From Paraburkholderia bannensis NBRC 103871 (GTDB lineage: Bacteria > Pseudomonadota > Gammaproteobacteria > Burkholderiales > Burkholderiaceae): DNA of 64,000 nt. The notes beneath the pieces were generated by a model that saw nothing but the letters and a program-made list of their open reading frames with translations, was not told the origin of the DNA and made no database searches. Location: contig NZ_BAYA01000004.1 in assembly GCF_000685015.1 (NCBI RefSeq), forward strand, positions 540,019 to 604,018, written 5' to 3'. The translations under genes were made by a program, and so were the position numbers. Below, in pieces: positions 26,945-35,646 of the stretch (within the stretch, counting starts at the first letter, position 1; each line of letters starts with the position of its first letter).

Positions 26945-28963
26945 ATGTCCAACATTTTCTCGATCGGTCTCTCCGGGTTGCAGGCGGCCCAGATCGGCAT
27001 CGCCACAGCCGGCGAGAACATCAGCAATTCGTCGACCGCGGGCTACAACGTGGAAAGCGCGGTGTACAGCGAGGCGAATGGCCAGGCGACCAGCTCGGGC
27101 TATCTCGGCGGCGGCGTCAACACGGCGACCGTGCAGCGCGCGTATAGCCAGTACATCACGACCGCGCTCAACAACGCGCAGTCGAGCAACAGCTCGCTCA
27201 CCGCGTCGTACACGCTGGCGACGTCGCTCGCGAATCTCGTCGGCAGCCCGACGTCGGGCATCTCGTCGTCGATCACGTCGTTCTTTACCGGCATGCAGAA
27301 CGTGTCGAATTCGCCGTCGAGCAGCTCGGTGCGCCAGACCGCGCTGTCCGATGCGCAGACGCTCGCCGACCAGATCAACGCGGCCGGCGAACAGTACGAC
27401 TCGCTGCGCCAGAGCGTGAACACGCAGCTCACCAACGCCGTTTCGCAGATCAACACCTACTCGCAGCAGATCGCGCAGCTCAACACGCAGATCGCCACGG
27501 CGAGCGCGTCGGGCCAGTCGCCGAACCAGCTGCTCGACCAGCGCGACCTGGCGGTCTCGAACCTCTCGCAGCTCGTGGGCGTGCAGGTCGTGCAGAACAG
27601 CAGCGGCTACAGCGTGTTCCTCGGCAACGGCCAGCCGCTCGTGGTGAGCGGCCAGAACTACAACCTCACGACCCAGGCGTCCGACACCAATCCGTCCGAG
27701 CTGACGGTCGCGTGGCAAGGCCTGCCCGGCTCGACCAGCTCGCCGCAGTCTCTGTCCAGCGCGGCGCTGACGGGCGGCACGGTGGGCGGCCTCGTGTCGT
27801 TCATGCAGAACACGCTCGACCCGGCCGAATCGCAGCTTGGCGCGATCGCCACGAGCTTTGCCGCGCAGGTGAACGGCCAGAACTCGCTCGGCCTGACGCT
27901 GAGCGGCTCGGCGGGCGGCAATCTGTTCAACGTGGGCGCGCCGGTCGTCACGGGCAACCGCAACAACACCGGCAGCGCGACCGTGGCGGCGACGCTAACC
28001 AACGCCGTCAGCCCGCCGACCGACAACTACACGCTGTCGTATTCGAGCACGGCCGGCGGCACCTGGACGCTGACCGATTCGAGCACCAACACGGTGGTCG
28101 GCACGACGACCACGCAGCCCAGCTCGACCAATCCGTTCACGGCGGCGGGCCTGTCGATCACCTCGACGGGCACGATGGCCAACGGCGACTCCTACGCGAT
28201 CCAGCCGACCGCGGGCGCACTCGACAGCTTCAGTGTCGCGACGAGCGATCCTTCGGCAATCGCGGCGGCGGCGCCGGTGCTGGTCGCGGGCGCGACCGGC
28301 AATGCGGGCACGGCCAACATCACCAGCAGCTCGGTGAGCGCGGGCTACACGGTGTCCTCGACCACCACCACGCTCACCTATACGGCGGCCACGTCCGGTA
28401 CGGGCGGCACGCTGTCCGGCTTCCCGCCGAACTCGACGGTGTCCGTCACGGTGCCGGGCTCCAGCACGCCGACGACCTACACGATCGACGCGGCGGGCGA
28501 CACGCCGGTGAGCTACGACCCGAGCACGGGCGCGACCTTCACGATCACGTCGAGCACGGCGGGCGAGACCAACAACGTGAGCTTCACGATGTCGGGCACG
28601 CCGTCGACGGGCGACACGTTCACCATCGGCAAGAACACGAGCGGCACGCAGGACGGCCGCAACGCGCTGGCGCTGGCGAACCTGACCTCGGGCACGTCGT
28701 TTACCGATTCGCAGACGCTCACCAACGCGTACTCGAACTACGTGAACGCCATCGGCAACACGGCGGCGCAGCTCAAGGCGTCGAGCACCTCGCAGACCTC
28801 GCTCGTCACCCAGCTGACGTCGCAGCAGCAGTCGGTGCAGGGCGTGAACCTCGACGAAGAAGCAGCCAACCTGCTCAAGTACCAGCAGCTCTATCAGGCC
28901 AACAGCAAGGTGATCCAGACGGCGGCTTCGCTGTTCCAGACCCTGATCGGCATTTTCCAGTGA
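26945..28963 (+). CDS. flgK: FlgK hook-filament junction protein 1
   Basis: FlgK is the first hook-filament junction protein, exported with FlgN help. The ATG at 26945 gives the family N-terminus SNIFSIGLSGLQAAQIGIATAGENISNSSTAGYN. The 672-residue product has a long Thr/Ser/Gly-rich variable middle (about 310-600), larger than in enterobacteria (about 550 residues). It ends with the axial helix GVNLDEEAANLLKYQQLYQANSKVIQTAASLFQTLIGIF. flgL follows after 14 bases. Confidence 0.95.
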   Translation: MSNIFSIGLSGLQAAQIGIATAGENISNSSTAGYNVESAVYSEANGQATSSGYLGGGVNTATVQRAYSQYITTALNNAQSSNSSLTASYTLATSLANLVGSPTSGISSSITSFFTGMQNVSNSPSSSSVRQTALSDAQTLADQINAAGEQYDSLRQSVNTQLTNAVSQINTYSQQIAQLNTQIATASASGQSPNQLLDQRDLAVSNLSQLVGVQVVQNSSGYSVFLGNGQPLVVSGQNYNLTTQASDTNPSELTVAWQGLPGSTSSPQSLSSAALTGGTVGGLVSFMQNTLDPAESQLGAIATSFAAQVNGQNSLGLTLSGSAGGNLFNVGAPVVTGNRNNTGSATVAATLTNAVSPPTDNYTLSYSSTAGGTWTLTDSSTNTVVGTTTTQPSSTNPFTAAGLSITSTGTMANGDSYAIQPTAGALDSFSVATSDPSAIAAAAPVLVAGATGNAGTANITSSSVSAGYTVSSTTTTLTYTAATSGTGGTLSGFPPNSTVSVTVPGSSTPTTYTIDAAGDTPVSYDPSTGATFTITSSTAGETNNVSFTMSGTPSTGDTFTIGKNTSGTQDGRNALALANLTSGTSFTDSQTLTNAYSNYVNAIGNTAAQLKASSTSQTSLVTQLTSQQQSVQGVNLDEEAANLLKYQQLYQANSKVIQTAASLFQTLIGIFQ

Positions 28964-28977
28964 GGCGCTGACCAACC

Positions 28978-30219
28978 ATGCGTATCGCGACTTCCCAGAT
29001 TTACGCGTCGAGCCTCTCGACGATGGAAAACCAGCAGTCCAGTTTGCTGGCCGTCCAGCAGCAGATCTCGACGGGCGTGGCCATTTCGAACCCGGCCGAC
29101 AATCCGCTCGGCGCGGCGCAGGCCGTGCAGCTTTCGGCGACGAGCGCCAACCTCACGCAGTACGCGGCGAACCAGAACACGGCGTTGTCGTCGCTGCAGC
29201 TGGAGGACTCGACGCTGTCCAGCGTGACGACCACGCTGCAGGCGATGAGCCAGCAGATCCAGTCGGCCATCAACGGCTCGCTCAACGACTCCGACCGCCA
29301 GGCGCTCGCCAAGCAGCTGCAAGGCGAACGCAGCCAGTTGCTCACGCTCGCCAATACGACGGACGGCGCGGGCAACTACCTGTTCTCGGGCTACCAGAGC
29401 ACGTCGCAGGTCTTCACGAACCAGTCGGGCGGCGGCGTGACGTACAACGGCGACCTCGGCCAGCGCACGGTGCAGGTCGCGGGTTCGCGCTCGATCGCCA
29501 TTAGCGACACGGGTGCGGCGGTGTTCCAGAGCGTGTCGTCGGTGGGCACGTCGGCGGTGGCCGCGGGCGATTCGGGCAATACCGGCACCGGCTTGATCAG
29601 CGGCGTCACGGTGACCGACCCGACCCAGGCGACCAACGGCCACAACCTGTCGATCCAGTTCGGCGGCACGAGCGGCGCGCTCACCTACACGGTGACCGAC
29701 AACTCGACTTCGCCGGCCACGACGCTCGCCTCGAACCAGCCGTACACGGATGGCGGCACGATCGACCTCGGCTCGGGCATGAACGTGACGATCACGGGCA
29801 CGCCGGTCGCGGGCGACAAGTTTGGCGTGACGCCGGCCACGGCGGCGCAGAACAGCAGCGTGTTTTCGAGCATCGACAGCGTGATTGCCGCGCTGCAGAC
29901 CTCCGCGACGGGCAACCCGAGCGCGACGGCGAACCTGCAGAACGCGTTGCAGGCTGGGCTCACGCAGATCGGCAACTCGACGTCGAACGTGATTACGATG
30001 CAGGCGTCGGTGGGCGGGCGCGAGCAGGAAGTGAAGGCGCTGCAAACCGTGACGTCGACGAATTCGCTGCAAGTGACGTCGAATCTCGACGATCTGGTGA
30101 GCACGGATACGGTGGCGGCGATCACGCAGTACGAGCAGATCACGAACGCGCTGTCGGCGTCGCAAAAGAGCTTCGCGGCGACGCAGCAGCTCTCGCTGTT
30201 CCAGTACATCAATCCTTGA
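28978..30219 (+). CDS. flgL: FlgL hook-filament junction protein 3
   Basis: FlgL is the flagellin-like second junction protein. The 413-residue product has the N-terminal RIATSQIYASSLSTMENQQSSLLAVQQQISTGVAISNPADNPLGAAQA. The C-terminal helix LDDLVSTDTVAAITQYEQITNALSASQKSFAATQQLSLFQYI is typical of flagellin-family proteins. A Gly/Thr-rich insert lies between them. It ends the flgK-flgL unit at a strong hairpin terminator. Confidence 0.95.
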   Translation: MRIATSQIYASSLSTMENQQSSLLAVQQQISTGVAISNPADNPLGAAQAVQLSATSANLTQYAANQNTALSSLQLEDSTLSSVTTTLQAMSQQIQSAINGSLNDSDRQALAKQLQGERSQLLTLANTTDGAGNYLFSGYQSTSQVFTNQSGGGVTYNGDLGQRTVQVAGSRSIAISDTGAAVFQSVSSVGTSAVAAGDSGNTGTGLISGVTVTDPTQATNGHNLSIQFGGTSGALTYTVTDNSTSPATTLASNQPYTDGGTIDLGSGMNVTITGTPVAGDKFGVTPATAAQNSSVFSSIDSVIAALQTSATGNPSATANLQNALQAGLTQIGNSTSNVITMQASVGGREQEVKALQTVTSTNSLQVTSNLDDLVSTDTVAAITQYEQITNALSASQKSFAATQQLSLFQYINP

Positions 30220-30251
30220 TAGCGCGGTTGTTGTAGCGGTTTAACGGTGAA

Positions 30252-30289
30252 AAAAACGGCGGCAGGCCTTTGGGCCTGCCGCCGTTTTT
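30252..30289. terminator. Strong bidirectional terminator after flgL
   Basis: A perfect 17-base stem (30252-30268 with 30273-30289, core CGGCGGCAGGCC) and a TTTG loop. A-runs on the left and T-runs on the right allow it to act for flgL on the plus strand and for the effector-immunity pair on the minus strand. Confidence 0.93.
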
Positions 30290-30379
30290 GTTTTTGGGGG
30301 GCGATGGGCGGGAACCCTACTTTGAACCCTACATGGCGGCGCACGACGGCGAGGCCATTGCCAGAATCGCGTCGCGTTT

Positions 30380-30703
30380 TCAACCGAAGAGCCTGTCGAT
30401 CAGCATGATCGACCAATGCAGTGTCACAAGTCCGCCCGAGAGCGCCGACCAGCCCTGCCAGCTTCGTTGTCGTTTCGCAAACAAAAATGCCGTAAGGCCA
30501 AACACAATCGGCGGGCCGGCCAGAACGGCCAAAAACGCGGCACCCTCCCAGAAGCCGATCGGGCATTTGTCGATATCCCGACATCCGTGGACTTCGCAGA
30601 ACTGCGGAAAGCGACGGCATATCAATGCGTCGGCAGCCATCCAGTACCACAGGCTCAAGATCCCGAGCGCCGCGAAAGTGGCCGCGTAGAACAGACGCTT
30701 CAC
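30380..30703 (-). CDS. Small membrane protein, putative immunity partner of the Tae4-like effector
   Basis: I do not recognise the family. The GTG at 30703 is preferred because it forms a GTGA overlap with the effector stop and gives MKRLFYAATFAALG; a TTG at 30715 is also possible. The 107-residue product has three predicted membrane segments (about residues 4-24, 52-76, 86-104). The loop after the first contains four cysteines (29, 36, 41, 47). Positive charges before segment 1 and after segment 2 place this loop in the periplasm. A periplasm-facing immunity role is inferred from coupling to the amidase gene; known Tai4 proteins are soluble periplasmic, so this would be a different type. Confidence 0.6.
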   Translation of the reverse strand: MKRLFYAATFAALGILSLWYWMAADALICRRFPQFCEVHGCRDIDKCPIGFWEGAAFLAVLAGPPIVFGLTAFLFAKRQRSWQGWSALSGGLVTLHWSIMLIDRLFG

Positions 30704-31317
30704 TTGATTGCCCAAAAGAGAATGCGCGTGGACTTCCCGAGGTCAGACCAGCCGATCAGGCTACCAGGAAGAAACGAGCTACGGCCAAACATCCGGCTCA
30801 CCGTGGCAACGGCATTGAAGGGACTGCTGACCGTCAAACGCCTGCCGTCCCACAGATCGATATGGCCACCGCTCGGATTCTTGTCGGTTTCACCCTTGCG
30901 GGCCCAGTAATGCGAGAACTGGATGATGCCGGTACGCCCCTTGATCTTCGCTTGCCAATCGGAACCTGTGATGTCCTCGGGCTTGGGCAGACTCGCCATT
31001 GGCTGCAACTTCAGCCACTCGGCGAGTTCGTCGGCGCGCGTGGCCGTGGCTTTGCCGTCGAGCAGAATGCGCCCGATGGTCGGCTGACCCGATAGCGGCT
31101 TGATCAGCCTGTCCGTGAACGACTTCATCTCGATCCCTACGCGATGAAACATCACGCTCATGCGTATCGCGCACTGATCCTTGTAGTCGGGATTGTCGTA
31201 AGGATTGCCCGACGGATACGCGTCCCATAACTCCTGGAAGGTGACGACGCGTAACTGCACGTGTTTGATTGAACCGGGAATGTTGTTCGTTCTGACAACG
31301 GTGCGGGGGTTCGGCAT
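30700..31317 (-). CDS. Tae4-family type VI secretion amidase effector
   Basis: The 205-residue product matches what I recall of Tae4 effectors, which cut the D-Glu to mDAP bond of peptidoglycan after delivery into a rival's periplasm. Seen motifs are TFQELWDAYPSGNPYDN, then DQCAIRMSV with the probable catalytic Cys49, RADELAEWL, IKGRTGIIQFSHYW, and GGHIDLWDG with His152 and Asp154, and a C-terminal STRILFWAI. GGAG lies eight bases before the ATG. No signal peptide is present, as expected for a T6SS cargo. No T6SS gene is in the window, so it is an orphan. It lies between flgL and fliR, with base composition visibly less G+C-rich than its flanks. Confidence 0.85.
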   Translation of the reverse strand: MPNPRTVVRTNNIPGSIKHVQLRVVTFQELWDAYPSGNPYDNPDYKDQCAIRMSVMFHRVGIEMKSFTDRLIKPLSGQPTIGRILLDGKATATRADELAEWLKLQPMASLPKPEDITGSDWQAKIKGRTGIIQFSHYWARKGETDKNPSGGHIDLWDGRRLTVSSPFNAVATVSRMFGRSSFLPGSLIGWSDLGKSTRILFWAIK

Positions 31318-31368
31318 CTGCGGATCTCCGGCTTCGCTTCGCGAGCGCGTTCTGATTGCATGGCAGAA

Positions 31369-31428
31369 GCCGTCCGGGCGCGGAAAAGCGCGGACGGCGC
31401 GGGCAGGTGAGGCTTCACCTGTCCGCGC
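31369..31428. other. Twin hairpins between fliR and the effector gene
   Basis: Two strong inverted repeats abut. The first (31369-31398) has 11 paired bases with a GG bulge and a GGAAAA loop. The second (31397-31428) has 13 paired bases, one of them G-T, and a six-base loop. They share two bases. On the minus strand they follow the fliL-fliR operon, but no T-run is present. They may act as a Rho-type or partial terminator, or mark an insertion boundary. Confidence 0.6.
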
Positions 31429-31500
31429 ATGGTCGATTGAAACCGTGCGAAGGAGATATCAGAAAAATCCTGGAACGCGAGGGCGGCCGACCCTCGGCGC

Positions 31501-32292
31501 TCACCCCGGCGGTTTCAACGCCGCCGCGACCCGCCCCATCTGATCGAGCCCGCTGTCGAACAGCCGCGAGAAATACGGAATCAGGCTAGGCATCATCAAC
31601 TGGATCAGCAGCAGCCCGACCAGCATCGTCACCGCGAAACCGATCTGGAACACGCCGATCTGCGGCGCGGCGCGGTTCAGGATGCCCAGCGAGATATTGG
31701 TGATGAGCAGCGCCACCACCACGGGCAGCGAGAGCAGCAGCCCCGAATTGAACACCATCGCGCCCCAGCCCACCAGCAGGCGAAAGCCGTTGCCGTTGAG
31801 CACATTGGCCGAGACCGGCACGCTCGTGAACGTCTCGACGATGGCGGCGATCATCTGCAGATGGCCGTCGAAGGCAAGAAACGTCAGCATCGCCATCATG
31901 TTGAACCACGACGACAGCGCGGGCGACGACGTATTGGCCTGCGGATCGAAGAACGAGGCGAAGCTCAGGCCCATGCCCGAGCCCATCAGGTCGGCGGCGG
32001 CCGTCACGACGGCAAACACCAGCTGCATCGTGAAGCCGAGCGCCACGCCGATCAAAAACTGGTTCACGAGGATCCACACGCCTTCGGCCGAGAACACCGT
32101 GACCTGCGGCATCGCGCCGAGCGTGGGCGCGACGATCAGCGTGATGAACGCGGCCAGGCCGATCTTCACGCGCGTGGAGATCGAGCGGTTGTTGAGCACG
32201 GGCGCGGTCGCGATCAGCGCCAGGATGCGCGTGAACGGCCACAGGAACGCGGTGAGCCAGAGATTGAGCTGCGCGTAGGTGACGGTGAACAT
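31501..32292 (-). CDS. fliR: FliR flagellar export gate protein
   Basis: FliR is an export-gate membrane subunit. The ATG at 32292 gives 263 residues and the family start MFTVTYAQLNLWLTAFLWPF. About six hydrophobic segments are visible. No Shine-Dalgarno precedes it; the mRNA there even reads CCTCCTC. It may therefore depend on translation from fliQ, or start at a TTG 11 codons upstream. It is the last gene of fliLMNOPQR. Confidence 0.94.
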   Translation of the reverse strand: MFTVTYAQLNLWLTAFLWPFTRILALIATAPVLNNRSISTRVKIGLAAFITLIVAPTLGAMPQVTVFSAEGVWILVNQFLIGVALGFTMQLVFAVVTAAADLMGSGMGLSFASFFDPQANTSSPALSSWFNMMAMLTFLAFDGHLQMIAAIVETFTSVPVSANVLNGNGFRLLVGWGAMVFNSGLLLSLPVVVALLITNISLGILNRAAPQIGVFQIGFAVTMLVGLLLIQLMMPSLIPYFSRLFDSGLDQMGRVAAALKPPG

Positions 32293-32347
32293 CGCGTGAG
32301 GAGGAGAGCGCTCGCGCCGGCGCAATGCCGTGCGCGCGAGCGCGGAT

Positions 32348-32617
32348 TCAGGCCGCGAGTGCGGGAATGCTCGTGAACATGCGGTGCATGTAATCGAGGA
32401 TCGTGGTGAGCATCCACGGCCCGGCGATCACGAGCGTCACCGCGATCGCGGCAAGCTTGGGAATGAACGAGAGCGTGCTTTCGTTGATCTGCGTGGCGGC
32501 CTGGAACAGGCTCACCACCAGGCCGACGACCAGCGACACGAGCAGCAGCGGCGCGGCCAGCATCAGCGCGACGTACATCGCCTCGTGCGAGAGGGTCATG
32601 ACCATTTCGGGCGTCAT
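32348..32617 (-). CDS. fliQ: FliQ flagellar export gate protein
   Basis: FliQ is an 89-residue inner-membrane export-gate subunit of normal length. It starts MTPEMVMTLSHEAMYVALMLAAPLLL and has two membrane hairpin segments. The family stretch FQAATQINESTLSFIPKLAAI is present. It lies 11 bases after fliP. Confidence 0.95.
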   Translation of the reverse strand: MTPEMVMTLSHEAMYVALMLAAPLLLVSLVVGLVVSLFQAATQINESTLSFIPKLAAIAVTLVIAGPWMLTTILDYMHRMFTSIPALAA

Positions 32618-32628
32618 CGCGTGTCTCC

Positions 32629-33507
32629 TTAGCTGAAGCTCTGCGCGAGCGAGCCGATCAACAATTGCCAGCCATCCACCAGCACGAACAGCATCAACTT
32701 GAACGGCAGCGAGATCGTCGCGGGCGAGACCATCATCATACCCATCGACATCAGCACGCTCGCCACCACCATGTCGATGATGAGGAACGGAATGAAGATC
32801 GTGAAGCCGATCTGGAAGCCGGTTTTCAGCTCGCTCGTCACGAACGAGGGCACCAGCAGCGTGAGCGGCACGTCTTCGGGGCCCTGCATGGGCGGCGCGT
32901 GCGAGATGCGCGCGAAGAGGGCGAGATCCGACTCGCGGGTCTGGCGCAGCATGAAGGTCTTGAACGGCGCGACGCCGCGCGTCACGGCTTCGTCCATCGG
33001 CAGGGTGCCGGCCGCGAACGGCTTGTAGCCGTCGTTATAGGCCTTGTCGAGCACCGGCGACATGATGAACAGCGTGAGAAACAGCGCGAGGCCGACGATC
33101 ACCTGGTTGGGCGGCGTGGTCGTCGTGCCGAGCGCCTGGCGCAGCAGCGACAGCACGATAATGATGCGCGTGAAGCTCGTCATCATCAGCACCATCGCGG
33201 GCAGGAACGACAGCATCGTGAGCAGCAGCATCGTCTGCACGCTCAGCGAGTAGGTCGTCCCGCCGCCCGGGCCGGGGCTCGTGTTGAATGCGGGCAGGCC
33301 CTGCGGCTGCGCGGCCTGGGCGTGCGCGAGATGCGGCAGCATCAGCACGACCACGGTCAGCGCGAACAGCAGCGCGAGCGGCAGGGCCGAGCGCGAAAGG
33401 CGCGCCTTGAAGCGCGAGAAGAAGCCGGATTGAGGCGTCACGATCATGGTGGAGTGAGCGCGGGCGGGTGCGAGCGCCGCCGCGTCGGAAAGGGAACGGC
33501 CGTGCAT
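32629..33507 (-). CDS. fliP: FliP flagellar export gate protein
   Basis: FliP is the core export-gate subunit that forms the pentamer with FliQ and FliR. The 292-residue product has a cleavable signal ([19 protein letters not shown]). Family signatures follow: [31 protein letters not shown], and [20 protein letters not shown] near the C-terminus. The start at 33507 follows the fliO stop directly; a second in-frame ATG 20 codons later is possible and would shorten a low-complexity N-terminus. Confidence 0.96.
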   Translation of the reverse strand: MHGRSLSDAAALAPARAHSTMIVTPQSGFFSRFKARLSRSALPLALLFALTVVVLMLPHLAHAQAAQPQGLPAFNTSPGPGGGTTYSLSVQTMLLLTMLSFLPAMVLMMTSFTRIIIVLSLLRQALGTTTTPPNQVIVGLALFLTLFIMSPVLDKAYNDGYKPFAAGTLPMDEAVTRGVAPFKTFMLRQTRESDLALFARISHAPPMQGPEDVPLTLLVPSFVTSELKTGFQIGFTIFIPFLIIDMVVASVLMSMGMMMVSPATISLPFKLMLFVLVDGWQLLIGSLAQSFS

Positions 33508-34086
33508 TTACTGCGCTCCGTCGTCGGGGCGCCTGAAACGCGGGTTGAACCGTTTGCCCGCTTCGTGTTTCAGCGCGTCACGAAAGCGCTGGCCGAAGCT
33601 GCCTTGAAGTGCGGGGCCGCCGGCGCCTGCCGGATTGGAAACACCGGCCGCGTTCGGCAATTCGCCCGCGGGCATGGTGTGCAACAGGCGCACACTGCCG
33701 GGCGCTGCGCCCAGCACGAGCCAGGTATCGCCGATCTCGACCACGGCCACGCGCTCCTTGCCGCCGAGCGATGCGCCGCCCACGGTCTTGACCAGCGCGT
33801 TCTTCGGGCCGTGCTGCAAGCCCAGGCGGCGAGCGAGCCAGCCGCAGGCGAACACCACGGCGATCACCAGCACGAGGCCGAACACCGTTTGCAGCACCGC
33901 GCCGAAGCCGAGCGACGGCACCGCGCTGCCGGTGACCACAGCCGAAGCGCCCGAAGCCGCATGTGCCGCCTGGTTCACGGCTTGCAGGTCGGCGGCGTGA
34001 GCCGCGACGCTGGCAAGCGAGACCACTGTGACTGAGGCGTAAGCAAAAGTTCTGCGCAACATGGCGGCCACGGCCTGCGATTTCAT
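33508..34086 (-). CDS. fliO: FliO flagellar export assembly protein
   Basis: FliO helps assemble the FliP ring. The ATG at 34086 overlaps the fliN stop (ATGA) and gives a 192-residue product. It has a hydrophobic N-terminus resembling a signal peptide (ending VAAHA). A single membrane anchor follows (LQTVFGLVLVIAVVFACGWLARRL), then a FliO domain with GGKERVAVVEIGDTWLVLG. The tail is Gly/Ala- and Arg-rich. FliO is poorly conserved; its position between fliN and fliP supports the call. Confidence 0.92.
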   Translation of the reverse strand: MKSQAVAAMLRRTFAYASVTVVSLASVAAHAADLQAVNQAAHAASGASAVVTGSAVPSLGFGAVLQTVFGLVLVIAVVFACGWLARRLGLQHGPKNALVKTVGGASLGGKERVAVVEIGDTWLVLGAAPGSVRLLHTMPAGELPNAAGVSNPAGAGGPALQGSFGQRFRDALKHEAGKRFNPRFRRPDDGAQ

Positions 34087-34616
34087 CGGTTGAGTTTCCG
34101 GATCCGTTCGGACGGCGTGATGATGTCCGTCAGGCGGATGCCGAACTTGTCGTTCACGACCACCACTTCGCCCTGGGCGATCAGGCAGCCGTTCACGAGC
34201 ACGTCCATCGGCTCGCCCGCCAGGCCGTCCAGTTCCACCACCGAACCCTGCGCGAGTTGCAGCAGGTTGCGAATAGCGATCTTGGTGCGACCGAGTTCGA
34301 CGGTCATCTGGACGGGAATGTCCAGGATCATGTCGATGTCGTTGCGCGTCGAGTTCTGATCGACCTTCGACAGCGGCTGGAACACCGCCGCGGGTTGTGC
34401 TGCGGGTACGTCGTTGCTGTTCTGCTCGGCCAGTGCGGCAGCCCAATCGTCCATCGCCATTTCGTCTTCCGTGCTCGTTGCACTCGTCGTTGTATTTGCA
34501 GCTCCGGCGGTTTCCATCGCTGCTTCCATCGCTGCTGCCTGCGCCGCGGCCTCCGGGCCGTTGGGATCGAGCACCGGTTCGTCAGCGCTCGTACCGTTGA
34601 TGTCACTCATATCCAC
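34083..34616 (-). CDS. fliN: FliN motor switch protein
   Basis: FliN is a C-ring component. The 177-residue product has an acidic, Ala-rich N-terminal extension (about 1-90). The conserved SpoA domain follows (MILDIPVQMTVELGRTKIAIRNLLQLAQGSVVELDGLAGEPMDVLVNGCLIAQGEVVVVNDKFGIRLTDII). The start overlaps the fliM 3' end by 14 bases. Confidence 0.96.
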   Translation of the reverse strand: MDMSDINGTSADEPVLDPNGPEAAAQAAAMEAAMETAGAANTTTSATSTEDEMAMDDWAAALAEQNSNDVPAAQPAAVFQPLSKVDQNSTRNDIDMILDIPVQMTVELGRTKIAIRNLLQLAQGSVVELDGLAGEPMDVLVNGCLIAQGEVVVVNDKFGIRLTDIITPSERIRKLNR

Positions 34617-35607
34617 CTTCCTTCATCGTGTCGGCTGCGCTGATCATCTTCTGGACCCGCAACGCATATTGACCATTGAAAATACCGTAGCCGCATTCCA
34701 TAACCGGCACGCCGTCCACCTTGGCGACAATGTGCTCGGGAACGTTCATCGGCAGCACATCGCCCTTCTTCATGTTCAGGATCTGCTCGAAGGTGATGGG
34801 CACCTGCGCCAGATCGGCGGTGAGTTCGACCTCGGCGGCCTGCACCTGCTGCGAAAGCACCCGCACCCAGCGGCGGTCGACGTCGAGCACTTCGCCTTGC
34901 AGCGGCGAGGCCAGCACGTCGCGAATCGGCTCGATCATCGAATACGGCATGCAGATGTGCAGCGTGCCGCCCGTCGGGCCAAACTCGATCGAGAACTGCG
35001 TGACGATCACGATTTCGTTGGGCGTCGCCACGTTCGCGAACTGCGTGTGCATTTCCGAGCGCACGTACTCGAAATTGAGCTGGCGCACGCTTTTCCAGGC
35101 GGTCGTGTAATGCTCGAACACCAGGTTGAGCAGCTTGCTGATGATGCGCTGCTCGGTCTGCGTGAAGTCGCGGCCTTCGACGCGCGTATGAAAGCGCCCG
35201 TCGCCGCCGAACAGGTTGTCCACCACGAAGAACACCAGATTCGGGTCGAACACGAACAGCGACGTGCCGCGCAGCGGCTTCACGTGCACCAGGTTCAGGT
35301 TCGTCGGAATCGGCAGGTTACGCGTGAACTCGCTGTACTTCTGCACGCGCACCGGCCCGACCGAAATTTCGGCGGTACGGCGCATGAAATTGAAAATGCC
35401 TACGCGCAACAGACGCGCGAAACGCTCGTTGATGATCTCGAGACCGGGCATCCGGCCGCGCACGATGCGTTCCTGCGTGGCGATGTTGTACGGACGTACG
35501 CCCTGCTTTTCAGACTGGCTCGATTCCGTATCGACTTCGCCGGTGACGCCTTTGAGGAGGGCATCGACCTCCTCCTGCGACATGAACTCGTCGTGCCCCA
35601 TACTCAT
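34603..35607 (-). CDS. fliM: FliM motor switch protein
   Basis: FliM is the C-ring protein that receives CheY-P. The 334-residue product has the N-terminal CheY-binding segment and EFMSQEEVDALLKGV. A middle domain contains GGDGRF and QTEQRIISKLL, and a C-terminal SpoA-type domain follows (QVQAAEVELTADLAQ ... DVLPMNVPEHIVAKVDGVPV). Length is normal. It lies between fliL and fliN and overlaps fliN. Confidence 0.97.
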   Translation of the reverse strand: MSMGHDEFMSQEEVDALLKGVTGEVDTESSQSEKQGVRPYNIATQERIVRGRMPGLEIINERFARLLRVGIFNFMRRTAEISVGPVRVQKYSEFTRNLPIPTNLNLVHVKPLRGTSLFVFDPNLVFFVVDNLFGGDGRFHTRVEGRDFTQTEQRIISKLLNLVFEHYTTAWKSVRQLNFEYVRSEMHTQFANVATPNEIVIVTQFSIEFGPTGGTLHICMPYSMIEPIRDVLASPLQGEVLDVDRRWVRVLSQQVQAAEVELTADLAQVPITFEQILNMKKGDVLPMNVPEHIVAKVDGVPVMECGYGIFNGQYALRVQKMISAADTMKEGGYE

Positions 35608-35646
35608 GATGCCGTGTCCTCTGTTGACTGCGCGCTGTGCATGGTC

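Noticed and set aside
25588..27147. 519-codon plus-strand frame spanning ycgR and the start of flgK
   Set aside because: It is out of frame with two confidently called genes and has no domain features.
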